From an uncultured Mediterraneibacter sp. (GTDB taxonomy: Bacteria > Bacillota > Clostridia > Lachnospirales > Lachnospiraceae), in assembly GCA_934309345.1 (NCBI GenBank), contig CAKRDD010000024.1:1-47540 (forward strand): DNA of 47,540 nucleotides, written 5' to 3'. This document shows, one piece after another, positions 33,605 to 41,054 of the stretch. The notes beneath the pieces are model-generated. The model did no database searches, had not been told where the DNA came from, and saw only the letters and a list, made by a program, of their open reading frames with translations. Numbering within the stretch: position 1 is the stretch's first letter; each line of letters begins with the position of its first letter. The position numbers were made by a program, and so were the translations under genes.

Positions 33605-33830
33605 GGGTGGTGAATAAGGCCGCAAGAATGATGCTATATTGCATCGGACACCGGCCCGCTCTACCTCATCCCCTTGAAAGTATGTAACGTAAGAGCCAGA
33701 ACAGTTACCGTGAGTGGTGCCTGTCTGGCTCTTACTAACATACTGAACAAGGTGTATTCGGAACGCTCCTGCCTTACATGTGTCCTCAACAATATAGCAC
33801 CATCCTCGCTTCGTTATTCCAAACAGAAGT
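33605..33830. repeat. Large imperfect palindrome between convergent genes
   Basis: The 370-base gap 33561-33930 holds no credible gene but folds back on itself. Centre: AGTATGT (33679-33685) + TAAGAGCCAGA (33690-33700) pair with TCTGGCTCTTA (33724-33734) + ACATACT (33738-33744). Outside, TGCTATATTG (33632-33641) pairs with CAATATAGCA (33790-33799), and GAATAA...CGCAAGAATGATG is matched imperfectly by the right side down to about 33825. It may be a decayed mobile element, a structured RNA or a double terminator. Confidence 0.6.
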
Positions 33831-33930
33831 GTTTGCTCAACAGGACGAATCTGAAAGACTTCATACAAGTTTTGATTTGTTGCACGTAAGTGATTGCTGT
33901 GGAACGAATTCAACATTTAAATACAGAAAT

Positions 33931-34641
33931 TTACAATTCATAGTAAATCTGATGTTTCCCATCAATGCAGTCCTGCATGGATTTCTGAATCCATTCAATT
34001 GCTCCTTGGGTGTCTCGGTCTCGGATGTAGGTCCAGGTCTTATAATTACTTCGGTAGAGTTCTTCTATCCCATAGAGTTCACAATAACGTTCCCACATAT
34101 TAAAAATCGGTGCACGGAAAGAATGGAAAATAAGTGGAATCAATGTATTTCCGGAAATCAGGGCAAACTCGTGTTGGAATTCGTAAGCAGCTTCAATGGC
34201 AGTGGTGACATCCTGTGCATCACGGATCTGATTGACGAATTCGAGGAGACGTTGGATGTTTTTGTCGCTGATCGTGTCGATGGCTAGCTGTGCAGCAAGT
34301 GTATCAAGCGCAATGCGGACTTCGAAGATGGAACGGATCTCCTGATCACGCATACGTCCGCCATTGTAATTCATGATTGCAATCAATGTATCCAGAGTCC
34401 CTTTTCTGCGGAAATCTGCTACATAAGTTCCACTGCGGGGTTTTACGGTGAGGAATCCTTTCTTCTCCAGCTCACTGATCCCACTGTTGACAACCGCACG
34501 GCTGACCTGCATCATTTCAGCAAGCTGGCGTTCCGGCGGAAGTTTATCTCCGACCTGTAGCTTGCCGGAAAGAATCAGATGTTCTAATTGTTCAATAAAC
34601 AGATCCCTCAGGGAAGGGGAACTGATCTTCTGAAATTCCAT
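33931..34641 (-). CDS. GntR-family transcriptional regulator (FadR/FCD subfamily)
   Basis: 236 residues. Winged HTH in residues 8-75: LRDLFIEQLEHLILSGKLQVG, DKLPPERQLAEMMQVSRAVV, then FLTVKPRSGTYV. The C-terminal helical FCD domain follows (IRSIFEVRIALDTLAAQLA; FQHEFALISGN with His residues for a metal site). Such regulators sense small organic acids or acyl-CoA. It is convergent with the DUF5692 gene, whose control region carries a palindrome of the right type, so that gene is the probable target. No operator of the same sequence was seen near its own start. Confidence 0.9.
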   Translation of the reverse strand: MEFQKISSPSLRDLFIEQLEHLILSGKLQVGDKLPPERQLAEMMQVSRAVVNSGISELEKKGFLTVKPRSGTYVADFRRKGTLDTLIAIMNYNGGRMRDQEIRSIFEVRIALDTLAAQLAIDTISDKNIQRLLEFVNQIRDAQDVTTAIEAAYEFQHEFALISGNTLIPLIFHSFRAPIFNMWERYCELYGIEELYRSNYKTWTYIRDRDTQGAIEWIQKSMQDCIDGKHQIYYEL

Positions 34642-34779
34642 AATAAATTCTCCGTTTCGTAAGCGTTATCTTCATAAGGCGTGTTTTAATGAGAAAAAAT
34701 GTTGAAAATCTTATAAAAATTAACGTTTGTTGTTGATAAGTTTATTATAGGAAAAACAGGTGGTAGATTCAATACTCTA

Positions 34780-34872
34780 TATTTATATCAGACGTGGGAG
34801 TCAATCTTCCATCTGGTATAGTCTCCGGCAAGATCACAGAGATGCGCAGAAGAATGCCGGGGAATTCTTGAA
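34780..34872 (+). repeat. Structured GGAGTCAATC repeat, copy 1
   Basis: Hairpin ATATCAGACGTGG...CCATCTGGTAT with GGAGTCAATC in its loop, then TAGTCTCCGGCAAGATCACAG, cut here, then AGATGCGCAG and a second hairpin AAGAATGCCGGGGAATTCTT. The same order of parts recurs at 43299-43436. It directly precedes the cobW promoter. The rest of 34642-34780 is AT-rich with no other feature recognised. Confidence 0.65.
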
Positions 34873-34895
34873 ATGCAAAAAGATTGTGGTATTAT
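34868..34895 (+). promoter_or_regulatory. sigma-A promoter of the cobW-like operon
   Basis: TTGAAA (34868-34873), 16-base spacer, TATTAT (34890-34895); its -35 overlaps the last bases of the structured repeat. Confidence 0.55.
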
Positions 34896-34941
34896 AGTTA
34901 GAGTAAATTGTGCGAGTACATCAGATATGAGAGGAAAAATC

Positions 34942-35931
34942 ATGGTAAAGATAGATTTAATCACAGGATTTCTGGGAGCTGGAAAGACAACATTTATAAA
35001 AAAGTATGCATCTTATCTGCTTCGTCAGGGTCTGAATATCGGAATTCTGGAAAATGATTTCGGTGCGGTGAATGTGGATATGATGCTTCTGCAGGAGCTG
35101 CAGGGGGAGAAATGTGAGTTGGAAATGATTTCCGGAGGGTGTGATAAAGAGACACACCGCAGACGCTTCAAGACAAAGCTGATCTCTATGGCAATGTGCG
35201 GATATGACAGAGTAATCGTGGAGCCGTCAGGAATCTATGACGTGGATGAATTTTTTGATGGATTAAGAGAGGAACCTCTGGATCGGTGGTATGAAATCGG
35301 AAGTGTGATTACAATTGTAGATGCGAGACTGGAAGATAATCTGTCAGATCAGGCGGAATATTTGCTGGGATCTGAGGCGGCGGATGCGGGTGTGATCGTG
35401 CTGAGCAGGCTGGATAAGGACAATGCTTGTGAAGAACAGAAAAACAGAATTATTTCACATGTCAATCGTTCTCTTGAACGCATTGGATGTACCAGAAGAA
35501 TTGAAAAAGAAGTGATTGCAAAAGACTGGGATATGCTGACAGAGGAAGATTTTGCACAGATTCAGAACAGCGGCTATCAGATTGAGTCGTTTCGCAGACC
35601 GGAAGGTACAGAAAAGGATGGATTCCAGACCTTATATTTTATGAATCTGAATCGGACAGAAGAAGAACTGGTTCCGGCTGTGGAAAAGCTGTTTGGTAAA
35701 CGTGGATACACAGATGATTCTGAAAAGGAAAACAATAAAAATCTTAATGATATCGGAAAAGTGTTCCGTGTAAAGGGATTTATGAAGAATCAATCCGGTG
35801 ACTGGATGGAGCTGAATGCGACAACGCAGAAGATGACAGTAAATCCAATCGAAGAAGGACAGGAGATTCTGATCGTGATCGGTGAGGATTTGAAAGAAGA
35901 CAAGATTCGTGAGTTTTTGGAAGATAAATGA
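34942..35931 (+). CDS. CobW/COG0523-type GTP-binding protein without the CxCC metal motif
   Basis: 329 residues from ATG 34942 (GAGAGGAAAAATC before it); longer starts lack a site. G1 Walker A GFLGAGKTT (residues 8-16), ENDFGAVNVD switch region, Walker B VIVEPSGIYD, and SRLDKD as the guanine-specificity motif. The CobW_C-like domain lies at about 250-329. Family members are metal-chaperone GTPases that carry Zn, Co or Fe through a CxCC motif; the corresponding place here is ISGGCDKET, with one Cys only, so metal delivery of the usual kind is doubtful. It heads a three-gene operon with a protein of unknown function and a transglutaminase-like protein. Confidence 0.85.
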   Translation: MVKIDLITGFLGAGKTTFIKKYASYLLRQGLNIGILENDFGAVNVDMMLLQELQGEKCELEMISGGCDKETHRRRFKTKLISMAMCGYDRVIVEPSGIYDVDEFFDGLREEPLDRWYEIGSVITIVDARLEDNLSDQAEYLLGSEAADAGVIVLSRLDKDNACEEQKNRIISHVNRSLERIGCTRRIEKEVIAKDWDMLTEEDFAQIQNSGYQIESFRRPEGTEKDGFQTLYFMNLNRTEEELVPAVEKLFGKRGYTDDSEKENNKNLNDIGKVFRVKGFMKNQSGDWMELNATTQKMTVNPIEEGQEILIVIGEDLKEDKIREFLEDK

Positions 35932-35947
35932 ACTGAGGGAGCGGAAA

Positions 35948-36919
35948 ATGAGTGAAATTCAATTGCCGGAAGCATTTCTGAAACTAGGGGAAGTGCTGGA
36001 ACAAGGACAGTTTGAACTGCTTTTTACAGAAGAAAAACTGCGGCTGGTTTATTTGATGAACGATGCGGTAGAGAGCTTTCTTGTCTTTGAAAACGCAAGA
36101 ATGACAGGGCAGTATAGAGAGGATTATGAAGGTGAACTAGAAGCGGAGTTAAGTGTAACAGAAGAACCGGAGGAGTCCTATGTCCTTGTAGTTCATCAGG
36201 GTGAGACCGTAGTTACGATTTTTTTTGAGGATTTAAGTGAAGAAGTACACTTATATGACTATGGAGAAATCGGACATTTCTGGGTGAAAGGTGCGGAGTA
36301 TCTGCGGCAGATAGAATATAAGATTGCAATCGTACGGGATAAACTGGATTATCTGGGAGCAAAATACTGTAATCAGACGGAGCGGAAACTAGCTGTACTG
36401 GCGGACTTTCCGCCGCTGAATCATTGTTGTTATCCGGCAGTTTCAGAGCAATATGTAGTTCCAAGGGAAAAACCGTGGGTACCGTCAGCAGAAGCACATC
36501 AAGTGATGCAGGAACTTGCGGCAACAGTAGAAGATAAAAAGTTACTAAGATGTCTAAAGGTTTATCAGAAACATCCATGGAAACGGAGTGCAAAAAAGAT
36601 TGCCGGGATGCTGCAGGAAAAGCGTCATGCAGAAGTTATAGATCTTTTGATGGAAGAACTGAAGATGGCAGCAGCAAATTATCCGAGAAGAAAATTCTCA
36701 GATGAGGAAGAAGATCAGAATCGTAAGACGGAGAAGAAAGCATCAGAACGGAAACGGGAGTTGGAGAAGCAAGGATTCCGGATAAATGTATTTCGTGAGG
36801 AACCATTTATTGCATCAAGAGATTCTCTCCAATATAAAATCAGTCTGATGATCTGGGAAAAGAAAGGAAAAAAACGAAAAGTTCAGATAGAAGAATTTTC
36901 TGCTGACCGGAGAGGATAA
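35948..36919 (+). CDS. Protein of unknown function (possibly DUF3878)
   Basis: 323 residues from ATG 35948 (GAGGGAGCGG before it), 16 bases behind the CobW-like gene. No signal peptide or membrane segment. The first 200 residues are acidic and predicted mixed alpha/beta (FVLVVHQGETVV-like strand, YDYGEIGHFWVKG); a His/Trp-containing helix region (KVYQKHPWKRSAKKIAGML) follows, then a strongly charged Lys/Glu segment (about 255-285). The operon position between a P-loop GTPase and a transglutaminase-like protein is the only functional hint. The family label is uncertain. Confidence 0.65.
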   Translation: MSEIQLPEAFLKLGEVLEQGQFELLFTEEKLRLVYLMNDAVESFLVFENARMTGQYREDYEGELEAELSVTEEPEESYVLVVHQGETVVTIFFEDLSEEVHLYDYGEIGHFWVKGAEYLRQIEYKIAIVRDKLDYLGAKYCNQTERKLAVLADFPPLNHCCYPAVSEQYVVPREKPWVPSAEAHQVMQELAATVEDKKLLRCLKVYQKHPWKRSAKKIAGMLQEKRHAEVIDLLMEELKMAAANYPRRKFSDEEEDQNRKTEKKASERKRELEKQGFRINVFREEPFIASRDSLQYKISLMIWEKKGKKRKVQIEEFSADRRG

Positions 36920-36921
36920 GT

Positions 36922-37971
36922 ATGGAACCATTTTATTATAGTAAGATGAATAAGATGCAGCAGGCGGCGTATCATGCAATCTGTCAGGGCGTCTTGCAGA
37001 TGGAGAAGGAGATTCAGGTACCGCGTATGGGCGGAGAAGAACTGTATAATGTATTCTTTCAGATGCGTCTGGATCATCCGGAGATTTTCTGGGCAACAGG
37101 ATTTAAATACCGCTATTATCAGGAATCACCGAATATCCAGTTTTTGCCTGAGTATTTGTTTGACCGGGCGAAAGTGAAAGAACATCAGAAAGCAATGAAA
37201 TCCAGAGTAGAGAAACTTGCACGACCGGCGCAGAAATTGTCAGAATCAGAGAAAGAAAAATACATTCATGATTTCATTTGCGAAAATGTAAAATACGATA
37301 AATTAAAGAAGCCTTATTCACATGAGATTATTGGACCGTTAGGACAGGGCGTCGGAGTCTGTGAAGGAATCGCAAAAGCGGTGAAAGTGCTGTGCGATGA
37401 GCTTGGAGTCTGGTGTATGATCGCTATTTGCGGAAATAATCCGGATAAAGGGATCAAGTATCGTCATACATGGAATATCGTGCGGATTAATGGGAAATAT
37501 TATCATTTAGATGCGACATTTGATAATACACTTACAAGAAACTGTACGATCGGAGAAGAAATCCGTTATGATTATTTCAATCTGGAAGATAAATCGATTT
37601 TCCGGGATCATGAGCCTTTGATCGCTCCGGCTATGAAGTGTACGGATGGAGATCATTTCTATTATAAAGAAAAGAAACTGTCTTTTACAAAACCGGAAGA
37701 AGTTTACAAAAGAGCACTTCAGATGGCAAAGAAAGGAAGAATTCTGACGTTTCACTGGCGCGGAGGTTATCTGACAAAAACAGTTCTGGAAGAATTGCTT
37801 GATCTGATTGAAAAAGCAGGTGCGGAGAAAGGGAAGAAACCAAGAATCAGTCTTAACTGGCCACAGGCAGTGATTCGTTTTGGTTATGTTGATGCAGATA
37901 TAGCAGGAAGTGGTGCAGCAGAAGAAGTACAAATGGAAGAAGCGAATGAAGGTGAGATGCATTCTGACTAA
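36922..37971 (+). CDS. Transglutaminase-like (cysteine protease fold) protein
   Basis: 349 residues, starting two bases after the preceding stop, so coupled to it. The catalytic triad of the transglutaminase-like fold is visible: Cys in GVGVCEGIAKAVK (about residue 150), His in YRHTWNIVRI (about 183) and Asp in YHLDATFDNT (about 197). There is no signal peptide, so unlike many relatives it is cytoplasmic. The C-terminal part has strands and helices without recognised motifs and ends in an acidic tail. It may cleave or crosslink a protein handled by the CobW-like/DUF pair; this is a guess from gene order. MITE copy B follows 11 bases after its stop. Confidence 0.8.
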   Translation: MEPFYYSKMNKMQQAAYHAICQGVLQMEKEIQVPRMGGEELYNVFFQMRLDHPEIFWATGFKYRYYQESPNIQFLPEYLFDRAKVKEHQKAMKSRVEKLARPAQKLSESEKEKYIHDFICENVKYDKLKKPYSHEIIGPLGQGVGVCEGIAKAVKVLCDELGVWCMIAICGNNPDKGIKYRHTWNIVRINGKYYHLDATFDNTLTRNCTIGEEIRYDYFNLEDKSIFRDHEPLIAPAMKCTDGDHFYYKEKKLSFTKPEEVYKRALQMAKKGRILTFHWRGGYLTKTVLEELLDLIEKAGAEKGKKPRISLNWPQAVIRFGYVDADIAGSGAAEEVQMEEANEGEMHSD

Positions 37972-37982
37972 AATACATATTT

Positions 37983-38123
37983 GTAACTGTTCAGAGTCAA
38001 GCAAAATTTCAAAAACAGCTATGAAATGCTTGCATTTTTAAGGCTGTTTTTGAAATTTTATTTGGCGGATACGCCGCACCGACGAAATGCGTAGCATTTT
38101 GGAGGTTGACTCTGAACAGTTAC
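37983..38123. mobile_element. MITE copy B (141 bp, probably IS66-derived)
   Basis: Perfect 18-bp ends GTAACTGTTCAGAGTCAA / TTGACTCTGAACAGTTAC and direct repeats ACATATTT at 37975-37982 and 38124-38131 (8-bp target duplication). It is nearly identical to 22661-22802; the base that differs in the left end (C/T) is matched by a change in the right end (G/A), keeping the pairing. Same internal hairpins; no coding sequence. Confidence 0.9.
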
Positions 38124-38177
38124 ACATATTTTATATATGCTTCAGACCGCGATTGGTATCAGAGTGACAGTTGAGAA

Positions 38178-38206
38178 TTTACAAGAAAAAGTCAGTGTGA
38201 TAGAAT
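38178..38206 (+). promoter_or_regulatory. sigma-A promoter of the asparagine-synthase-like gene
   Basis: TTTACA (38178-38183), 17-base spacer, TAGAAT (38201-38206). The leader behind it can pair GAAAGTTG (38220-38227) with CAACTTTC (38261-38268) around an inner hairpin TATCT-GCA-AGATA. Confidence 0.6.
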
Positions 38207-38306
38207 AGGATTGAACCGTGAAAGTTGTCGATATCTGCAAGATATAAGTGGGAAGAGAAACAACTTTCAAAAACCAAGAGATGGTGACAAAAGAGAGGTT
38301 AAACAG

Positions 38307-39845
38307 ATGATAATTGTAAAAACATACAGAGGACATATTCGTAATTGGGAAGAACTTTGCGAGAGACTTGGAATTGATCTTACACTTTCAAGAGAAGAAA
38401 GAGAACATGAAATTCTGATCAAGGCATATCAGACATGGGGATGTGAGATGGCAGATCATATGCATGGAATGTTTGCATTTGCCCTGTGGGACGAAGAAGA
38501 GCAGAAGCTTTTCTGTCTGAGAGATCAGTTTGGAACAAAACCATTCTATTACTATGAGACAGAAGATGGGGAGCTTCTTTATGGAACAATGATCCGTGAT
38601 ATTATTGATCAGCCGGGATTTAAGAAAGAACTGAATGAAGAGATGCTTCAGTTGTATTTAAGTCTGACTTATGTTGCCGGAGAGAATACATTTTTCCGTG
38701 GACTGAAAAAACTGTTGCCGGGACGCTATCTGATCTGGCAGGATGGAAAGCTTGAGATTCACAGATACTGGAAACCGGAATTCCATCCGGATGAGAGCAA
38801 GACTCTGGAAGATTGGGCTGATGAGATCCATAATACTCTGAAAGAAATCATGCCGGAAGTGAAGACCGCAGATGAGAGAGTGGAGTCATTCCTGTCAGGT
38901 GGTGTAGATTCTTCCTATGTGCTTGCGATGTCTGATGCAGATCAGGCAGACTGTTGTGGATATGAGGAAGAGAGATTTGATGAATCTGTTCTTGCAGAGA
39001 AGACAGCACAGCTTCTTGGAAGAAAATTCTCCAGAAGTATCATTACACCGGAGCAGTTCTTTGATATTGTACCTTATGTTATGTACAATATGGAGCAGCC
39101 ACTGGGAGATGCATCTGCGATTGTATTTACACTTGGATGTAATGCGACAGCAGAACATACGAAGATCTGCTATTCCGGAGAGGGTTCTGACGAATTCTTC
39201 GGCGGTTATAATATGTACAGAAATGCAGAGCGTTATGGTGAGAATCTGAAGAATTTCTATGTTGGAAATACCAATATCATGAAAGAAGACGAGAAGCAGA
39301 AGATTCTTAAGAAATACGATCCAGACGTACTGCCGATTGAACTTGCACGAGGAATCTACGAGGAGACAGAAGGTCTTGATCCGTTGACAAAGATGTCTGA
39401 TGTAGATATTCAGATCTGGCTGGAGGGTGATATTTACCTGAATGTTGATAAGATGAGTACAGCAGCCGGACTTGAGATCCGTATGCCGTTGACAGATAGA
39501 AGAATTTTTGATATCGCATCTCGTATGCCGTCTCGCTTTAAAGTAAATGAAGAGCAGAATAAGGTGGCATTCCGTACAGCAGCTGCAAAGGTTCTTCCGG
39601 AAGAAATTGCATTCCGTAAGAAGTTAGGATTTATCGTACCAATCCGTATCTGGATGGCCGATGAGAGATACAATCAGGATGTACAGCGTCTCTTCCATAG
39701 TGATATTGCAGAGAAATTTTTTGATGTGGATGCGATCAACGCGATTTTTGATGAATATGTTGGAGGAAATTCTGATAACTGGAGAAAAGTATGGACAATC
39801 TATACTTTCCTTGTATGGTATGAAGAGTACTTTGTGAAAAGATAA
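38307..39845 (+). CDS. Asparagine-synthase-like protein lacking the catalytic Cys1 segment
   Basis: 512 residues from ATG 38307 (AAGAGAGG at 9 bases). It starts MIIVKTYRGHIRNWEELCERL, a position equal to about residue 75-80 of ordinary AsnB, so the N-terminal nucleophile Cys and the RGPD region of the glutaminase domain are absent; the rest of that domain remains (HMHGMFAFALWDEEEQ, RDQFGTKPFYYY). The synthetase domain is complete: PP-loop SFLSGGVDSSY, CYSGEGSDEFFGGY, and the later GLEIRMPLTDR and RKKLGF. It could make asparagine, or another amide, from free ammonia, or need a separate glutaminase. I recall close relatives of the same length in Lachnospiraceae, so the shortening seems to be a family trait, not recent damage. 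Confidence 0.82.
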   Translation: MIIVKTYRGHIRNWEELCERLGIDLTLSREEREHEILIKAYQTWGCEMADHMHGMFAFALWDEEEQKLFCLRDQFGTKPFYYYETEDGELLYGTMIRDIIDQPGFKKELNEEMLQLYLSLTYVAGENTFFRGLKKLLPGRYLIWQDGKLEIHRYWKPEFHPDESKTLEDWADEIHNTLKEIMPEVKTADERVESFLSGGVDSSYVLAMSDADQADCCGYEEERFDESVLAEKTAQLLGRKFSRSIITPEQFFDIVPYVMYNMEQPLGDASAIVFTLGCNATAEHTKICYSGEGSDEFFGGYNMYRNAERYGENLKNFYVGNTNIMKEDEKQKILKKYDPDVLPIELARGIYEETEGLDPLTKMSDVDIQIWLEGDIYLNVDKMSTAAGLEIRMPLTDRRIFDIASRMPSRFKVNEEQNKVAFRTAAAKVLPEEIAFRKKLGFIVPIRIWMADERYNQDVQRLFHSDIAEKFFDVDAINAIFDEYVGGNSDNWRKVWTIYTFLVWYEEYFVKR

Positions 39846-39884
39846 TAAACATATTGACTATTAAGAATTTGAATATTTTTACTA

Positions 39885-39923
39885 ATGGGGTGGAAGCATA
39901 AAAAGCTTTGCCCCTTTTTTATC
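39885..39923 (+). terminator. Rho-independent terminator of the asparagine-synthase-like gene
   Basis: GGGG-TGG-AAGC...GCTT-TG-CCCC (about 39887-39916) followed by TTTTTT. Confidence 0.8.
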
Positions 39924-39967
39924 CCCTTTGATTATCCGGATTATTCCAGAAGTCCTGAAAAAGAGAC

Positions 39968-40446
39968 AAAAGAAAATCCACCGTATGCACCTACGCTATA
40001 CAGTGGACCTTCACTTTGTTATTCCATCCATTGGAATATTCCTCCTTATTTACTTGATATCTATCTGAAACTATTATCTCAAATAGTGATTTTATATTTT
40101 ATTTCATTTAATTATCCCATTGGAATATCCTTCTTTCGATTTTTCTTTTATCTATTTTTGGATTTTAACTTATCGTCCCATTGGAATTTACCTCTTTCAT
40201 TTTATTTGTTTGATGATTTAATGAACTATCCCATTGGATTCTACCTCTCTCTCTTTAAATATCGTTTCCGTTTTTTAAATTACTCTTTCTGGTGGTTTGT
40301 ACCTCTTTCTTTAGATTTTTTTTAAAGATTTAATTTACCTTCCCATTGGACTGTACCTCTTTTTCTTTAAAATTAATTTTAATGAAAGGATTAAGTGTCT
40401 GGTGGTTTGTCCTCCTTTTTTGTTTTTTATTTCGTTTTCTTTTGTT
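39968..40446 (-). ncRNA. Candidate noncoding RNA with seven Shine-Dalgarno-like repeat units
   Basis: On the minus strand a promoter at 40481-40453 leads into ~480 bases ending in a terminator hairpin (TCCACTGTAT...ATACGGTGGA, 40007-39978) followed by TTTTCTTTTG. Between them, units with consensus AAAGAGGTANANTCCAATGGGA recur. On the plus strand they occupy 40028-40047, 40117-40135, 40178-40197, 40231-40250, 40288-40308, 40342-40362 and 40399-40420; spacing of the purine core is 88, 62, 52, 59, 54 and 55. Two units carry ACCACCAG in place of TCCAATGG. Five units have ATG at ribosome-binding distance, opening only 2-6 codon frames (for example M-G-R-stop). Spacers are AT-rich and unrelated. 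No protein is credible on either strand. Together with flanks this explains most of the 39846-40718 gap. Confidence 0.6.
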
Positions 40447-40452
40447 GATTCT

Positions 40453-40481
40453 ATATTAACTCACAGATAGGAATTTGTCAA
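40453..40481 (-). promoter_or_regulatory. Promoter of the repeat-bearing RNA
   Basis: Minus-strand TTGACA (40481-40476), 17-base spacer, TAATAT (40458-40453). Consensus -35; predicted start near 40446. Confidence 0.7.
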
Positions 40482-40718
40482 TAGAAAATCAGAAAAAAGT
40501 TAAAAATAATTTAAATATACAGAAAATAAGAAACAAAACGCAAAAGATACAGGCTATTGATTGCGTTTAAGGTAATTGCATTAGACAGAAAAGTGGACGC
40601 AATCTATGAAAACATGGTATGATACTAAGAAAAGAGTTGCCAGCCGTACATAGAATGAACAGCAACAGAATGCAATGCTGTAGGCACCTTGCAACGGACG
40701 GGAAATGGAGAGAGAAAA

Positions 40719-40907
40719 TTGAGCAAAGAGTCAAGAACCAGCTGTGAAACATGCACTTATTATATTTATGACGAGGAATATGAGTGTTATCTCTGCGATA
40801 AGAATATGGATGAGGATGATTACATCCGTCTGATGACAAATCAGCATTATCAATGTCCATATTATCGGAATGGAGATGATTATCTTGTTGTCAGAAAACA
40901 GCTGTAG
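40719..40907 (+). CDS. Small Cys-rich protein (DUF6472-like)
   Basis: 62 residues. The likely start is TTG 40719, since GGAGAG lies 6 bases before it and the conserved part begins soon after; an in-frame TTG at 40689 has no site. Cysteines are arranged CETC (residues 9-12), CYLC (about 23-26) and one in QCPYY, suggesting a small zinc-binding fold; the protein is otherwise Tyr/Asp-rich (YIYDEEYECYLC, MDEDDYIRLM). I recall this as a short conserved family in Lachnospiraceae (DUF6472); no function is known. It has its own terminator and stands beside the repeat-bearing RNA locus, transcribed away from it. Confidence 0.7.
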   Translation: MSKESRTSCETCTYYIYDEEYECYLCDKNMDEDDYIRLMTNQHYQCPYYRNGDDYLVVRKQL

Positions 40908-40964
40908 AATCAATAGGAAAAACGCAGAAACATAAAGATAGAAATGAAAGATAAATAAGAAAAG

Positions 40965-40999
40965 CGGGAGAATCGTTGAATCAGATTCTCCCGTTTTTT
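40965..40999 (+). terminator. Rho-independent terminator of the small Cys-rich gene
   Basis: CGGGAGAATC (40965-40974) / GATTCTCCCG (40984-40993), then TTTTTT. Confidence 0.88.
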
Positions 41000-41007
41000 A
41001 AGAAAGC

Positions 41008-41054
41008 CCTTTGTGCAAGCACCGGTGGTTTCAGACCTTTTGACCCTGGTATCA
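41008..41054 (-). repeat. 47-bp stop-codon-associated repeat, copy 2
   Basis: On the minus strand TGATACC begins directly after the TAA stop of the aminotransferase gene. 45 of 47 bases equal the copy behind the GNAT gene at 22476-22522. Confidence 0.8.

Noticed and set aside
33557..33916. Minus-strand 119-codon frame in the palindromic gap
   Set aside because: No ribosome binding site, no recognisable domain, and it merely reads through the inverted repeat.
38207..38306. T-box or other amino-acid riboswitch before the asparagine-synthase-like gene
   Set aside because: The leader is under 100 bases, with a simple hairpin only; no specifier loop, T-box sequence or terminator is visible.
39885..40325. 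Plus-strand 146-codon frame rich in Tyr, Phe and Leu
   Set aside because: It lies in T-rich DNA where stop codons are rare, starts inside the asparagine-synthase terminator, has no ribosome binding site, and its repeated YPIG/HWN segments are just the translated repeat units.
40028..40420. CRISPR-like array suspicion for the ~55-base periodic units
   Set aside because: The units are short and imperfect, the period varies from 52 to 88, spacers are low-complexity AT-rich sequence and no cas genes are present.
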